Shown here piece after piece: positions 1 through 8,637 of a stretch of DNA of 27,169 nucleotides. The stretch is from Chara braunii (lineage: Eukaryota; Streptophyta; Charophyceae; Charales; Characeae). The notes under the pieces are model-generated. The model was not told the origin of the DNA and searched no databases. It saw nothing but the letters and a program-made list of their open reading frames with translations. A program made the position numbers and the translations under genes. Positions within the stretch are counted from its first letter, which is position 1. The number at the start of each line of letters is the position of its first letter. The stretch spans positions 61,562 through 88,730 of the forward strand of contig BFEA01000873.1 in the NCBI GenBank assembly GCA_003427395.1, written 5' to 3'.

Positions 1-690
1 AAGGGCCTGCCTCCACATTCGTCATTCGGGTGCTGGCTGCATGCTGCGCAAGCGCTGCTGCGCTATTTGCTGGCCAGCGCTCACGCGCTCACGGGCGANC
101 AGGGAAGGAGCAGGCAGCCANAGCCGANCTGCGCTGCTGTAAGCTGGGTGTGGCGCAGGGTGGTCCTTGGGTGCAAGTGGCATCTGTGTGTTGGGGAACG
201 AGGTTGTGAGTGAGGCGAGAGACATACCTGGTGCTGGAAGCGTGCGACATTGGTTGCTGTATGCTCGTACTTCGGGAAAGCTGTTGTCGTCATCATTCGG
301 CATTGTAGTATAGGCTAGATAGGATCTGCCATCTGTAGTCTGGGCGCCGAGCGCCAGATAGGATATCAACATCGGTTCTTCATTGATGATGATGAGACTT
401 TACCAGCATTGTCTATTTTGAGTTCTTGGTGTCTTCTTATTTGGTGAAACTCATGATGCAATTCTGCTGTTGGTTCAAGGTCACGACTATCTGGTCTTGT
501 GTACATGATGCTGTTTGATTGCTGAAGTTCGCTATTGCTCATCTTCCTTGCACTTGGAATATGACATCTATGCATATGGGTGAAAAAGGAGGAACACACA
601 TTGAATTCCCTGGTGAGACGATGAAAGTCCTACGAAGCAGTCTGGAACAGTGATGCCTTTTTTTTTTTTTTGGACTTGTGTACAACGAAT
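1..690. other. No gene recognised; left edge with three N bases
   Basis: Ns at 99, 121 and 128 break any reading through the first 130 bases. Open frames exist on the minus strand but none resembles a known protein, and no convincing exon with flanking splice sites was found. If the lipase-like gene to the right extends leftward, this would be intron sequence or unrecognised exon. A 13-base T run lies near 658-671. Confidence 0.5.
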
Positions 691-695
691 AGGGA

Positions 696-910
696 GAGAA
701 GGTTAACGGAGACCCTAATTTTCAGACCACTTGCCATGCCATTTATATGAAAACCAAAGGGTCATTTTAATCAAACTTGCCACCAATTTGTAGAGTGGTG
801 ACCATACTAACTAACTGCAAAAAAAAATCCAACAAAAAAAAGAAAAAAACATATAAAACAGCAAGGCAAAAGTGCATTTTCATGAAATTTCGCCAGCATC
901 TCAATTTCAG
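696..910 (+). repeat. Dispersed repeat, copy 1
   Basis: About 215 bp closely matches 9227-9450 in the same orientation. Both begin GAGAAGGTTAACGGAGA, continue through TTTTCAGACCACTTGCCATG and GGGTCATTTTAATCAAACTT, and end near CATGAAATTTC followed by a CA-rich stretch. The two copies differ by scattered substitutions and by A-rich indels in the middle. There is no coding potential. It probably belongs to an interspersed repeat family, but neither terminal inverted repeats nor a poly(A) tail was seen. Confidence 0.75.
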
Positions 911-1028
911 AACCTCTCTTTTACTCTGCCCCTTTGACGCTCTTCCTCCTTTGCCTTTCTCTCTTCCTGCAGTCTGAACTCCCCGTCGCTTGCTTTTTTT
1001 CCCCCTTGCTGTCTGTGACTCTCTGTCC

Positions 1029-1030
<2 letters not shown>

Positions 1031-1062
<32 letters not shown>

Positions 1063-1095
1063 GGATGAGGATGATGATGATGTTGATGACGATGG
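1031..1095 (+). repeat. (GAT)n microsatellite
   Basis: A run of GAT/GAG trinucleotides ends in GATGACGATGGG, directly before the acceptor of the exon at 1108. It occupies the place where a polypyrimidine tract would normally be. The long minus-strand open frames with His or Ser runs here are shadows of this microsatellite. Confidence 0.9.
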
Positions 1096-1107
1096 GTGTG
1101 ATTGCAG

Positions 1108-1274
1108 GAGTGCAATTCTGAAGGAGGGAGCAAAGAGGGTTGAATTTCTCAGGTTGGTGGCAAACACCATAGAGTCTGTGCAGCCGACATTGACAACAAC
1201 ACTTTCAACGCTGTCGAGCGCGCAGCAGACGGCTTGGAAATATGCATCAAAGGCCAGACTTCCTGGCATCCCAG
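1108..1274 (+). CDS. Internal exon, probable lipase-like gene (partial)
   Basis: The sequence is bounded by an acceptor (TGATTGCAG at 1099-1107) and a donor (CAG followed by GTGAGAAGG at 1275). Only one of the three forward frames is open: one split-codon base, 55 codons, then one trailing G. It encodes a basic, probably helical segment including FLRLVANTIESVQ and AQQTAWKYASKARLPGIP. The exon ends in phase 1, which fits the terminal exon starting at 2570 (G+GG gives Gly) and also possible upstream acceptors. Assignment to the same gene as the downstream exon rests on phase, strand and position. I do not recognise this segment on its own. Upstream exons, including any GxSxG nucleophile elbow, would lie outside the window. 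Confidence 0.55.
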
Positions 1275-2290
1275 GTGAGAAGGTGGCATCATGATTTTTT
1301 TTTATTTTTTAATTTTGTTTTCGACCACTCCTTTCTTTCTTTCTTTTTTGACTTCTTTTTCTTCTTCTTCTGACAATCTGGAAATCAGCCCATATAGCGT
1401 GACACAGAGGCGAAAAAAGGACGAGGTCCGGAGGAAAGTCTAGGATGGAAAATATATGTGGGTCAGATGTTGAGCGCTCGATTCATCTTGGGACGAGTTT
1501 ACGATTTTTTTGAAATTTGTGTGAACATTTACAATTACAGTGAAATTAAGTTTCACCTTTCACATAAGCTTGAGTCGTGAACTTGAAACGCACGACGATA
1601 AGTCTAGGATGGAAAATATAGGTGGGTCAGATGTTGAGCGCTCGATTCAGCTTGGGACGAGTTTAAGGATTTTTTGAAATTTGTGTGAGTCGTGAACTTG
1701 AAACGTACGATGTTGCAATCTGAGTTTTTTAAATGCCAAATCATGATTTAATTATAATCATGATTATCATCGTAATCATTGTTGTTGTGATCGTCTTCAC
1801 CATACTTGTTGCTGCTAACCTCGTCATCGTCATCATTTCCGTTGCTTTTTTTTTTCAAGCTGGAAATTGGCTCGAGCGTCCCTTACATCAAAATGGAGTA
1901 CTCACACTATCCTTCCCTCTGTTATGGTCGAGGGACCCTGAGATGACATCATTGATTTCTCCTTCCCAGGAGGATATACCTCCACTTCACCCGTGTTCCT
2001 CAAATTTACCAATTCACTCTTCTCTCAATCCATCTCTCCTCCTATTTTTGCTACTGCTTTTGCTCCTCTTGCTGCTGCTGCGTCTCTCTTTGTGGTTGTG
2101 GTTGTTGTGAGCTAAGTGTGGTCACACCTGTCCACACGATAGGGTGTTAGCCCCCCCCCCCCCACCCCATGCATGTTCTTCACTAGCTGAAAACTTGTCA
2201 CTGCATCAACCGGCCGTCGTCACTTGTTCAATTTACAAGTCGTCGATGGGCGTTACTTGTGTTCGCTATTCTGGCAAGCGGCGAGGGTAG
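1275..2290 (+). other. Probable intron containing repeats
   Basis: The sequence between the donor at 1275 and the candidate acceptors at 2278, 2290 and 2569 is non-coding. It contains a 164-bp-period direct duplication: copy 1 about 1436-1599, copy 2 about 1600-1711. Copy 2 has lost about 54 bp after GAAATTTGTGTGA. A short palindrome, AATCATGATT, occurs twice at about 1739-1765. Pyrimidine-rich stretches lie at 1840-1860 and 2030-2080, and a C run at about 2152-2163. The open frame at 1733-2110 is low complexity and is not supported as a gene. Confidence 0.5.
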
Positions 2291-2295
2291 CATCC

Positions 2296-2550
2296 TCTGT
2301 TTGTGAGGCACAGGCAGCAGAGCCTATTGAGGTTAATGCTGCACCTTCTGTTTGTGAGGCACAGGCAGCAGAGCCTATTGAGGATGATGCTGTACCTTCT
2401 GTTTGTGAAGCACAGGCAGCAGAGCCTATTGAGGTTGATGCTGCATCTTCTGTTTGTGAGGCACGGGCAGTAGAGCCTATTGAGGTTGACGCTGCACCTT
2501 CTGTTTGTGAGGCACAGGCAGCAGAGCCGATTGAGGTTGATTCTGATCCG
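2296..2550 (+). repeat. 51-bp coding minisatellite, five copies
   Basis: Five head-to-tail 51-bp units begin with TCTGTTTGTGAG at 2296, 2347, 2398, 2449 and 2500. Each translates, in the frame of the downstream lipase-like exon, to a 17-residue unit of the type SVCEAQAAEPIEVDAAP. Substitutions between units are few, and none makes a stop or frameshift. The array lies just upstream of a strong acceptor (TGTGTTCTTTTGCAG, ending 2569). It may therefore be translated exon sequence or intron sequence that happens to be open. Confidence 0.9.
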
Positions 2551-2569
2551 AACTTGTGTTCTTTTGCAG

Positions 2570-3147
2570 GGACAGAGATGGTTTTGAGTGCATCGAAGTC
2601 AGAGCTGATCGCGAAACTAACGTCAGGCGGTTCTGCGGCCAGAGAAGCAGCCCTCGGGGCACTGCGGAAGGCCGGAGTTTTGCCACCAGGACCGTCTGGA
2701 TATCTGCCGCAGCCAGGCATCAACAACGGTTCCAGTCAGACGGCTGGGGAACGGGAAAGGGAAAGGGAAGGTCCACAACAAGCCAGCCACCCCACGCACC
2801 TGCAGGATATGTCGGCGGAAGAGAAAAGCCCTGGTGCGGTTAAAGAGTCAGCTATGGCAGCCATAGAAGTGGACTTGCATGTGCCTGGTCAACTAGTCCA
2901 TCTGGTAAGGAGAACGGGCTCAGGGGAGCGAACAGGTACGACCGAAGGCGGCAAGAATATTCCAAATATGGAAGGTGGAAACAGTATTCCAAATGAAGGC
3001 GATGGGATGGATACGGACGTCGTGAAGATCTTTATAGGCCCCGTTGAGAATCGATTTGCCAGAATTATTTTGTCAGACACAATGGTGTCTGATCACAGTT
3101 GTTCGAACTACTGGTCCGCTCTACGGGATGCTCTGAAGACCATCTAG
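2570..3147 (+). CDS. Terminal exon of a class 3 lipase / DAG lipase-like protein (C-terminal part)
   Basis: The open frame runs from at least 2224 to the stop at 3145-3147. I start the exon at 2570, after the acceptor TTCTTTTGCAG, because phase matches the exon ending at 1274; acceptors at 2278 and 2290 are also phase-compatible and would include the 51-bp repeats. The C-terminus contains LHVPGQLVHLVRR, a low-complexity linker with two NIPN/SIPN units, then FARIILSDTMVSDHSCSNYW and ALRDALKTI. An (L)xVPGxxxHLV strand followed by RIxLSxxMxSDH is, from my knowledge of the family, the C-terminal end of plant lipase_3 / sn1-DAG-lipase-like hydrolases, with the SDH His as the catalytic histidine. 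The Ser and Asp of the triad would lie upstream of this window. The linker is rich in Gly, Glu and Arg and is probably disordered. Family assignment is from motif recall, not a search. Confidence 0.6.
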
Positions 3148-3935
3148 ATGTGTTTTGAACTGCCACCCTATTCTCGCTTGCAGCGCTGAGGATGAACCGG
3201 TTTCTTCGCATGGGACAATGGGGTCTGACTATTCATGCTTCCACCTCTGCGCATGAACCAGTTTTTGTGTGCGGAGGAAAACTGTGCATGACACAATGGT
3301 GTCGGATGATACGTGTTCGAACTACTGGTCTGCTCTGCGGGACGCTGTGAAGGCAATCCTAGATGTCTTTCGAACTGCCACTCTATTCTCTATTCTCGCC
3401 TCCACCTCTAGGCATGAACCAAGCACCGCAGACGGATGAAAAACTGGGGCTGGTAGAATGATGGCTAATGACAGGTATTCCAACTGCTGGTACCCTCCGC
3501 AGGATGCTCTGAAGACGATATAGATGTAGTTTGAAACTGCCGCTCTATTATTGCTTCCACATCTGACCAGGAACCAGTTACTGTGCACGGGGAAGAAAAA
3601 CTGTGGCTGTGACACGATTGTGTCTGACGACAGGTGTTCGAAATAATGGTCTGATCTACGGGACGCTCTGACGACAATGCAGATGTCGTTCCAACTGCCA
3701 CTCCCAACACTGAGCGTGAACCGGTTGCTACGGACGGAAGAAAACTGTCGCTGTCACGATGGTGTCTGGTGATGATGACAAGTGTTCTGACTACGGGTAC
3801 GCTCTGCGGGAAGCTCGGAAGACGATGAAGATGTGGTTTCAACCGCTGCGCTATTCTCACTCCCGCCTCTGATCCTGGGCCCAGTTTCTGCGGATGGACA
3901 AAAACCTGTTGCTGCTGAAATCCCCATTCTATGGA
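3076..3935 (+). repeat. Tandem array of the lipase-like terminal coding segment and 3' flank; copies 2-5 decayed
   Basis: Copy 1 is the functional coding end (from 3076). Degenerate copies start at about 3290, 3453, 3611 and 3753, at spacings of 214, 163, 158 and 142 bp. Each keeps a recognisable version of TGTTCGAACTACTGG, CTCTGCGGGACGCT and GAAGACGAT, followed by a 3'-flank block with GAACCAGTT and GGAAAACTGTG. Copy 4 has TAA in place of the Tyr codon and copy 3 is strongly changed. Where copy 1 has His (SDH), copies 2-5 read as Asp (SDD, ND, SDD, DDD). They are not annotated as genes. A related block, CCTGGGCCAGTTTCTGCGGAT, recurs to about 4500. Confidence 0.75.
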
Positions 3936-4098
3936 CAACTGTAAAGGCAGAAGAGGCCCCCGACTCCGAGTAACCAGGGCAGTGACCGAAGAGAGTGGTG
4001 CGTTAACGATTCCGCTCGGAGGGGGTGGGTGGGGCGGTGGAGGAAATTAAGACAATCTAAGACAGGACTATATTCTTGTAGATAGACAATGTGTCTTC

Positions 4099-4138
4099 TT
4101 CGACGAGTCAACGTTCGACGAGTCAACGTTCGACGAGT
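4099..4138 (+). repeat. 15-bp tandem repeat
   Basis: TTCGACGAGTCAACG occurs twice perfectly, followed by a partial third copy (TTCGACGAGTA). Confidence 0.85.
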
Positions 4139-4253
4139 ATGTGGACTGGCAAACAGACCCAATACGTTCGGACTTTCAAACATTTTGAATGTATCGGACC
4201 TGTAAGATGTCCACGCACATTTAGTATGTGCTGTGTACAGTGTGTAGTGGAGC

Positions 4254-4545
4254 GAGGCACAGTGTGTCTTGTTCCACTCCACGAGGCAGGAGATTGCATG
4301 CTGCTAGATCATCGAGGCCATCTACGCCTGGGCCAGTTTCTGCGGATTGAAGGAAGACCGTGTCTCCGCCTAATCTCACCCGTGAGACGGATTGCATGCT
4401 GCTAGATGAGGCACAGTGTGTCTTGTTCCACTCCACCAGGCAGGAGATTGCATGCTGGTAGATCATCGAGGCCATCTACGCCTGGGCCAGTTTCTGCGGA
4501 TTGAAGAAAGACCGTGTCTCCGCCTAATCTCACCCATGAGACGGA
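4254..4545 (+). repeat. 154-bp tandem duplication
   Basis: Copy 1 starts GAGGCACAGTGTGTCTTG at 4254 and copy 2 at 4408. Both run through GGAGATTGCATGCTG, TCATCGAGGCCATCTACGCC and GACCGTGTCTCCGCC to TGAGACGGA. The copies are about 95% identical by eye. A weaker third copy of the first third (TGTTTTACTCCACTCCGCCA) lies at about 4720-4780. The open frames on both strands here are explained by the duplication and have no recognisable product. Confidence 0.85.
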
Positions 4546-5480
4546 CTGACTGAAAAGGTCAACTTGAAAGCTCCGAGGTAACCAGGGCGGTCACAGAAAG
4601 GCATGGTGTTTTAACTCCGTTTCCACTCTGTGGGAGGTCCTGAAGACTAGCGAAGACCGGAACATGTGCTTGTCGACGTTATCGTCTGACGAGAGAAAGG
4701 AAAGAGACAATCAATCAATGTGTTTTACTCCACTCCGCCAGGAGATTGCATGGTGCTACATCCCCGTGGCCAGCTACAGGGATGATTTGTTTGGAGTGGA
4801 CGTGAGCGACCACCAACGTCTTTAAAGAAGGACAGAGACGACAGTAAGAGCATATCGCGAGGACTTTCCTGGTATTTATCTTTTTGTGAAAGCTTTTCTG
4901 GGCCGTCCCTGGATGCACCTCCCCACAATTACATCCCCAGAGAACTGAAAAAATCCCACTGTGAGTATATGCCCTCGGTCTTTCATCTGGGGTGTGAGAA
5001 ATGTCTTCAGAGCACACACTCGCAGACGGACTTTTTTCATACTGCTCAGGACGTAATGGCTGTCAAATGCATCCAGGTTGGACTGTAATTGCCACCAGAT
5101 ACATTTTGGAAAGACCTAGCGTGAGTACGCCCTCGCAGCAGTTGGCATATGATGATGAAATGACCGTTAAGTTACTATTTTGTTTTTTACTATATCTTAT
5201 TTTGACCTTGGCACTGGCGAAAATTCTGTTGAAGCAGTTCACAGCAGGCTGCCATGGGCATTGGTGGGTCGGAAAAATGATTGGACATCCGTATGCACTG
5301 TGCAGTCCCCCTTGAAACCGCCACTACGAGCGAGCATCGTTTTGCCGAGGCACTGAGGCAGATTCCCCCTGTGCGTCAATCTTCGCCGAAGCGCCAGCGC
5401 GCTGCTTTCTTTTTTCTTTTGGCCCGTGCCACCAGCAATCGGGGTCCGGTTGCCGGAGCCTCCAAAGAACCTGGAAGGTT
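4546..5480. other. No gene recognised; diverged repeats
   Basis: Contains a second version of the block at about 3960 (CCGAGTAACCAGGGCAGT versus CCGAGGTAACCAGGGCGGT at about 4572). It also has two diverged units with GTGAGTATATGCCCTCG and GTGAGTACGCCCTCGC (about 4960 and 5120), which resemble, in inverse orientation, the array at 17520-17900. No exon or RNA gene could be supported. Confidence 0.5.
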
Positions 5481-5484
5481 GCAT

Positions 5485-5600
5485 TTCTGAAGAGGGGGGT
5501 GCTTTTCCGAAGAGGGGGTTGCCAGTTCTCGAAGAGGGGGTTGCATTTCCGAAGAGGGGGTTGCATTTCCGCAGAGGGGGTTGCCGATTCTCGAAGTTGC
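5485..5600 (+). repeat. 20-bp G-rich minisatellite
   Basis: About five units with core GAAGAGGGGGTTGCATTTCC, with variants GCCAGTTCTC and GCATTTCCGC. The period is 20-23 bp. The regularly spaced G5 runs sit on the plus strand. Confidence 0.85.
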
Positions 5601-5689
5601 CTGGGAAAGGTAGTGGGGGTTGGAAACAACCACGACCACTGCTTGCTTACTTTCGGTTGTTGGTTGAGAAGCCCGCAGGTCAAGCCTGT

Positions 5690-5757
5690 CTTTTTTTTCT
5701 TCTTTTTTTTCTTCTTTTTTTTCTTTTTTTTTTCTTTTTTTTTCTTTTTTTTTTTTA
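5690..5757 (+). repeat. T-rich low-complexity tract
   Basis: T runs interrupted by single Cs. The Lys-rich minus-strand and Phe-rich plus-strand open frames covering it are artefacts of this tract. Confidence 0.95.
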
Positions 5758-5910
5758 AACAAAGCCTGTCTTGGACAAGGCAGTGGATGGGATTGACAGC
5801 ATTTGAAAATAGCGACAGATTTTTCATAGCGATCGAGGAAGGAGAGCCCCAGATCATCTCCTCCACAATTCAGTAGATATGACCAAATAGAGGCGCTCGC
5901 GGTGGTTTAA

Positions 5911-6057
5911 ACCTGCCGTACATCCGGAAAAGCAGATTGAGCCTCTCCTAAAAATGTGAGAGGCCATGGAGCATCGATAAATTGAATAGGCGGCAGTTCA
6001 TGGCCTCCTATTTTTTAAGGAGAGGCTTCATCTCCTTTTTCGGATGTACTGGTGGGG
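5911..6057. mobile_element. MITE-like inverted-repeat element (147 bp)
   Basis: The two arms are imperfect inverted repeats of roughly 65 bp. The left arm reads ACCTGCCGTACATCCGG, then AGATTGAGCCTCTCCT, then GAGAGGCCATGGA. The right arm reads TCATGGCCTCC, AAGGAGAGGCTTCATCTC and CGGATGTACTGGTGGGG, which is its near reverse complement. Only about 30 bp separates the arms. TTTAA flanks both sides (5906-5910 and 6058-6062) as a candidate 5-bp target-site duplication. No ORF, so it would be a non-autonomous DNA transposon of unknown superfamily. The TSD could be chance in AT-rich flank. Confidence 0.65.
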
Positions 6058-6142
6058 TTTAAGAAGGAAGGTTTCATTCACAATCAGTCTGCATGCAAAA
6101 GGCACCACACTGTCATGGTGCCAGGGTGGTCGACCTAGCTGG

Positions 6143-6210
6143 CTATTTCGTTCAGATAGGTCACTGTCTATTTCGTTCAGATAGGTCGCTGTCTATTTCG
6201 TTCAGATTCT
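6143..6210 (+). repeat. 25-bp tandem repeat, about 2.7 copies
   Basis: CTATTTCGTTCAGATAGGTC recurs at 6143 and 6168, and CTATTTCGTTCAGATT at 6193. A separate 32-bp direct duplication (ATGACAGAAAGTGCAGGTGA) follows at 6267 and 6299. Confidence 0.9.
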
Positions 6211-6330
6211 CTGGACATGTGCATCTCCCGGAAGATACGATCGAAGTATCGGTGAAGGGGAACAAAATGACAGAAAGTGCAGGTGAGTCAGTGTGTGAAT
6301 GACAGAAAGTGAAGGTGAGTCAGTGTTTGA

Positions 6331-7139
6331 AGTTGGGCTCTTGATGGGATTCGCCAGCGCTGCGCTTTCCGATTAGTCAGGTCGTCCGGGAAAATAGGGT
6401 GACCCGGGCGGCCCGGCTCGTAGCCTAGTCTTGAATATTAAAAGAAGTAATCGTTCTGAGCTGTGGGATTTCCTCACACAAATGTATGGACAGGAAATAG
6501 CTTGATTCTTTTTTTTGGGGGGGGGTGGGGGACGCAAGAAAGCGATTATCATGAAATCACGAGGCGGGGAATTCCTTGCAAACAACCCGGAAAAAAGACT
6601 CTCGCATATTTGGATCATATTACCCAGCTTAGGTACGTGGGCTGGGCCTTTAACCCAACAAGTGGGTGAGCCAAAGTGAGTGGGCAGCCTATTGGCTATC
6701 CAAAACAACAATGCCCAGATTTGGGCCCAAAGAACCAACAGAAAGGGCCTTGTGGCCATATCAACCCAACAAAAAGGCCTCCGAAGGGTAGAAACTCTAT
6801 TCCTATAGTAGCCTATCCCTACTCCAAACTAACTAATAGTCTGCCACTCGTACCCTCAGCTAGCTACCTTTTTCCCCTGAATACAACGCACGGTTATTAT
6901 AGCTATATTTAGACCAAAAGATACCCCGAATACAGCTATAAAGACCGTACATTGTATTCAAGGGAAGAAGGTAAGTTAATTCCAGCTGCTGTGACTCCCT
7001 GTCTACACCAGTAGGGTGGACCATTCCGGTGCTGCACCACCGTGGCACTCTTGAGCCCAAGCCATCCCTCTTCTTGCCTACTACTGGGGATTAAGCAACT
7101 AAGGGCCCTGGTTAAAACCCCAAATCTCTTTGTCAACCT
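6331..7139. other. No gene recognised
   Basis: The GC-rich block at 6380-6430 (GTGACCCGGGCGGCCCGGCT, then CGTAGCCTAG) resembles the block ending at about 16135 (GGTTCCCGGGCCGGTCGGAG, then CGTAGCCTAG). This suggests ends of a shared repeat family. The rest (6430-7139) is unique-looking, with a G run at about 6518-6527 and no supported exon. Confidence 0.45.
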
Positions 7140-7770
7140 CCCTAACCTAACCTAGCCTAACCAAACCTACTATTCCTAACCTAACCTAACATAACCTAAC
7201 CTTATATCCCATCCCTATCCTAACCTACTATTCCTAACGTAACCTAACTTACTATTCCTAACCTAACCTACTATTCCTAACCTAACCTAACCTACTGTTC
7301 CATTCCTATCCTAACCTACTATTCCTAACCTAACCTAACCTACTATTCCATTCCTATCCTAACCTACTATTCCTAACCTAACCTAACTTACTATTCCATT
7401 CCTATCCTAACCTGCTACCTACTATTCCTAACCGATCCTAACCTACTATTAGTAACCTAATCTAACCTATTATTCCTAATCTAACCTAACCTACTATTCC
7501 TAACCTTACCTTTCTTCTATTCCATTCCTATCCTAACCTACTATTCCTAAACTAACCTAACCTACTAGAATGCGCGAATTCCCTACTATTCCTAACTTAA
7601 CCTAACTTACTATTCCATTCCTATCCTAACCTACTACCTACTATTCCTAACCTAACCTAACCTAACCTACTATTCCTAACCTATCCTAACCTACTATTAG
7701 TAACCTAATCTTACCTATTATTCCTAACGTTACGTAACCTAACCTAACCTAAACTACCTTTCCTAACTCA
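7140..7770 (+). repeat. Telomere-like (CCTAA)n array with 24/48-bp higher-order structure
   Basis: Dense CCTAACCTAACC is interrupted at regular spacing by CTATTC or CTGTTCCATTCC. The positions 7271, 7295 and 7319 show a 24-bp monomer: type A CTATTCCTAACCTAACCTAA and type B CTATTCCATTCCTATCCTAA alternate, making a 48-bp dimer. A foreign-looking GAATGCGCGAATTC interrupts it at about 7568. A longer segment (TACTATTAGTAACCTAATCT) recurs at about 7444 and 7693. The motif is TTAGG-like on the minus strand, not the plant TTTAGGG. It is interstitial and degenerate. Confidence 0.85.
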
Positions 7771-8637
7771 CTTCCAAGAGATCTTTCCTACCTCAACACA
7801 ATGCAACCGAACACTCGACAACAGAATCCACAGAACCAACAAAACAGTCTGATATGTGGCAGGAGCCCAATTGCCACCACCTGCCTTTGGCACGTCCAAA
7901 CAACACAACAACTTTAGGAGAGAACAACATGAGTAACACAGGTTAGTACGCAACTGCACACCACACACCGAGATGAGTTGAAGCACTCCTGAAACTGACT
8001 ATGTTGAGAGTTGCAGGGACATCCCGCCCTCCCCCATGGCCAGGCTGCCTCAGATGCCCTACGTTTCCGTGAACTTCTTCAGGACATTGCCTCTATTCGA
8101 GGTTGAGTACCTTCCTTCTCCGGTCAGCATGGACCGCACATGGAATGTGAAATTTTGGATTACACACCGAATGTAAAATTTCACTGTGCTCACTATTTCC
8201 TCGTCTGTCAGGAAATAGCTTTCTGCCAAAACTTCTGTTTCATATATCTATACAATCTAAAAATACTTTCCGGTTGTGGGACCCCGTCCTTGGACCGCCT
8301 TGTGTCGAGACTTGTGTTTGTTATTTTTGTATGTTTCGCAGTAAGATGTATACTAAGCGAGGATGAGATAAACCTCGTTGCTCATTTCGTGGCGGAAGTG
8401 CGGTGGCGTAGTGTGAGAGGAGTTGTTTTCCGGAACAGAAGACTCTCAGCCCCTCCTCCGTCCAGTACTTCGCATCGCAGGGCATATTATCCTCCTTCAT
8501 TGTTTTCTTTTTTGCAGTCACAGGGTGCTACTTCACGCTTTCGATTTGTTTTTGAGACCCAAACTTGCTGCCGCTTTTGAAGCCACTCTCGGAGGCTGCT
8601 TGGAAAAGGAAATAGAATATTACATTTTTTGGATCAA
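7771..8637. other. No gene recognised
   Basis: Contains a 10-bp perfect inverted repeat, GTGAAATTTT and AAAATTTCAC, at about 8147-8184. An acceptor-like TTTTCTTTTTTGCAG lies at about 8503-8517, followed by a short open frame (8518-8692) of unknown character. No matching donor or homology supports an exon. Confidence 0.4.

Noticed and set aside
1733-2110. 125-codon Ile/Val/Leu-rich frame that could look like a membrane protein
   Set aside because: Composition follows AT-rich palindromes and CT repeats in a probable intron; no family resemblance.
5324-5876. Overlapping open frames on both strands with Lys or Phe runs
   Set aside because: Generated by the T-rich tract and the 20-bp minisatellite; no homology and no start or splice support.
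7140-7770. CRISPR-like or true telomere interpretation of the repeat array
   Set aside because: No unique spacers between repeats; units are degenerate and internal, so neither a CRISPR array nor a functional telomere end.
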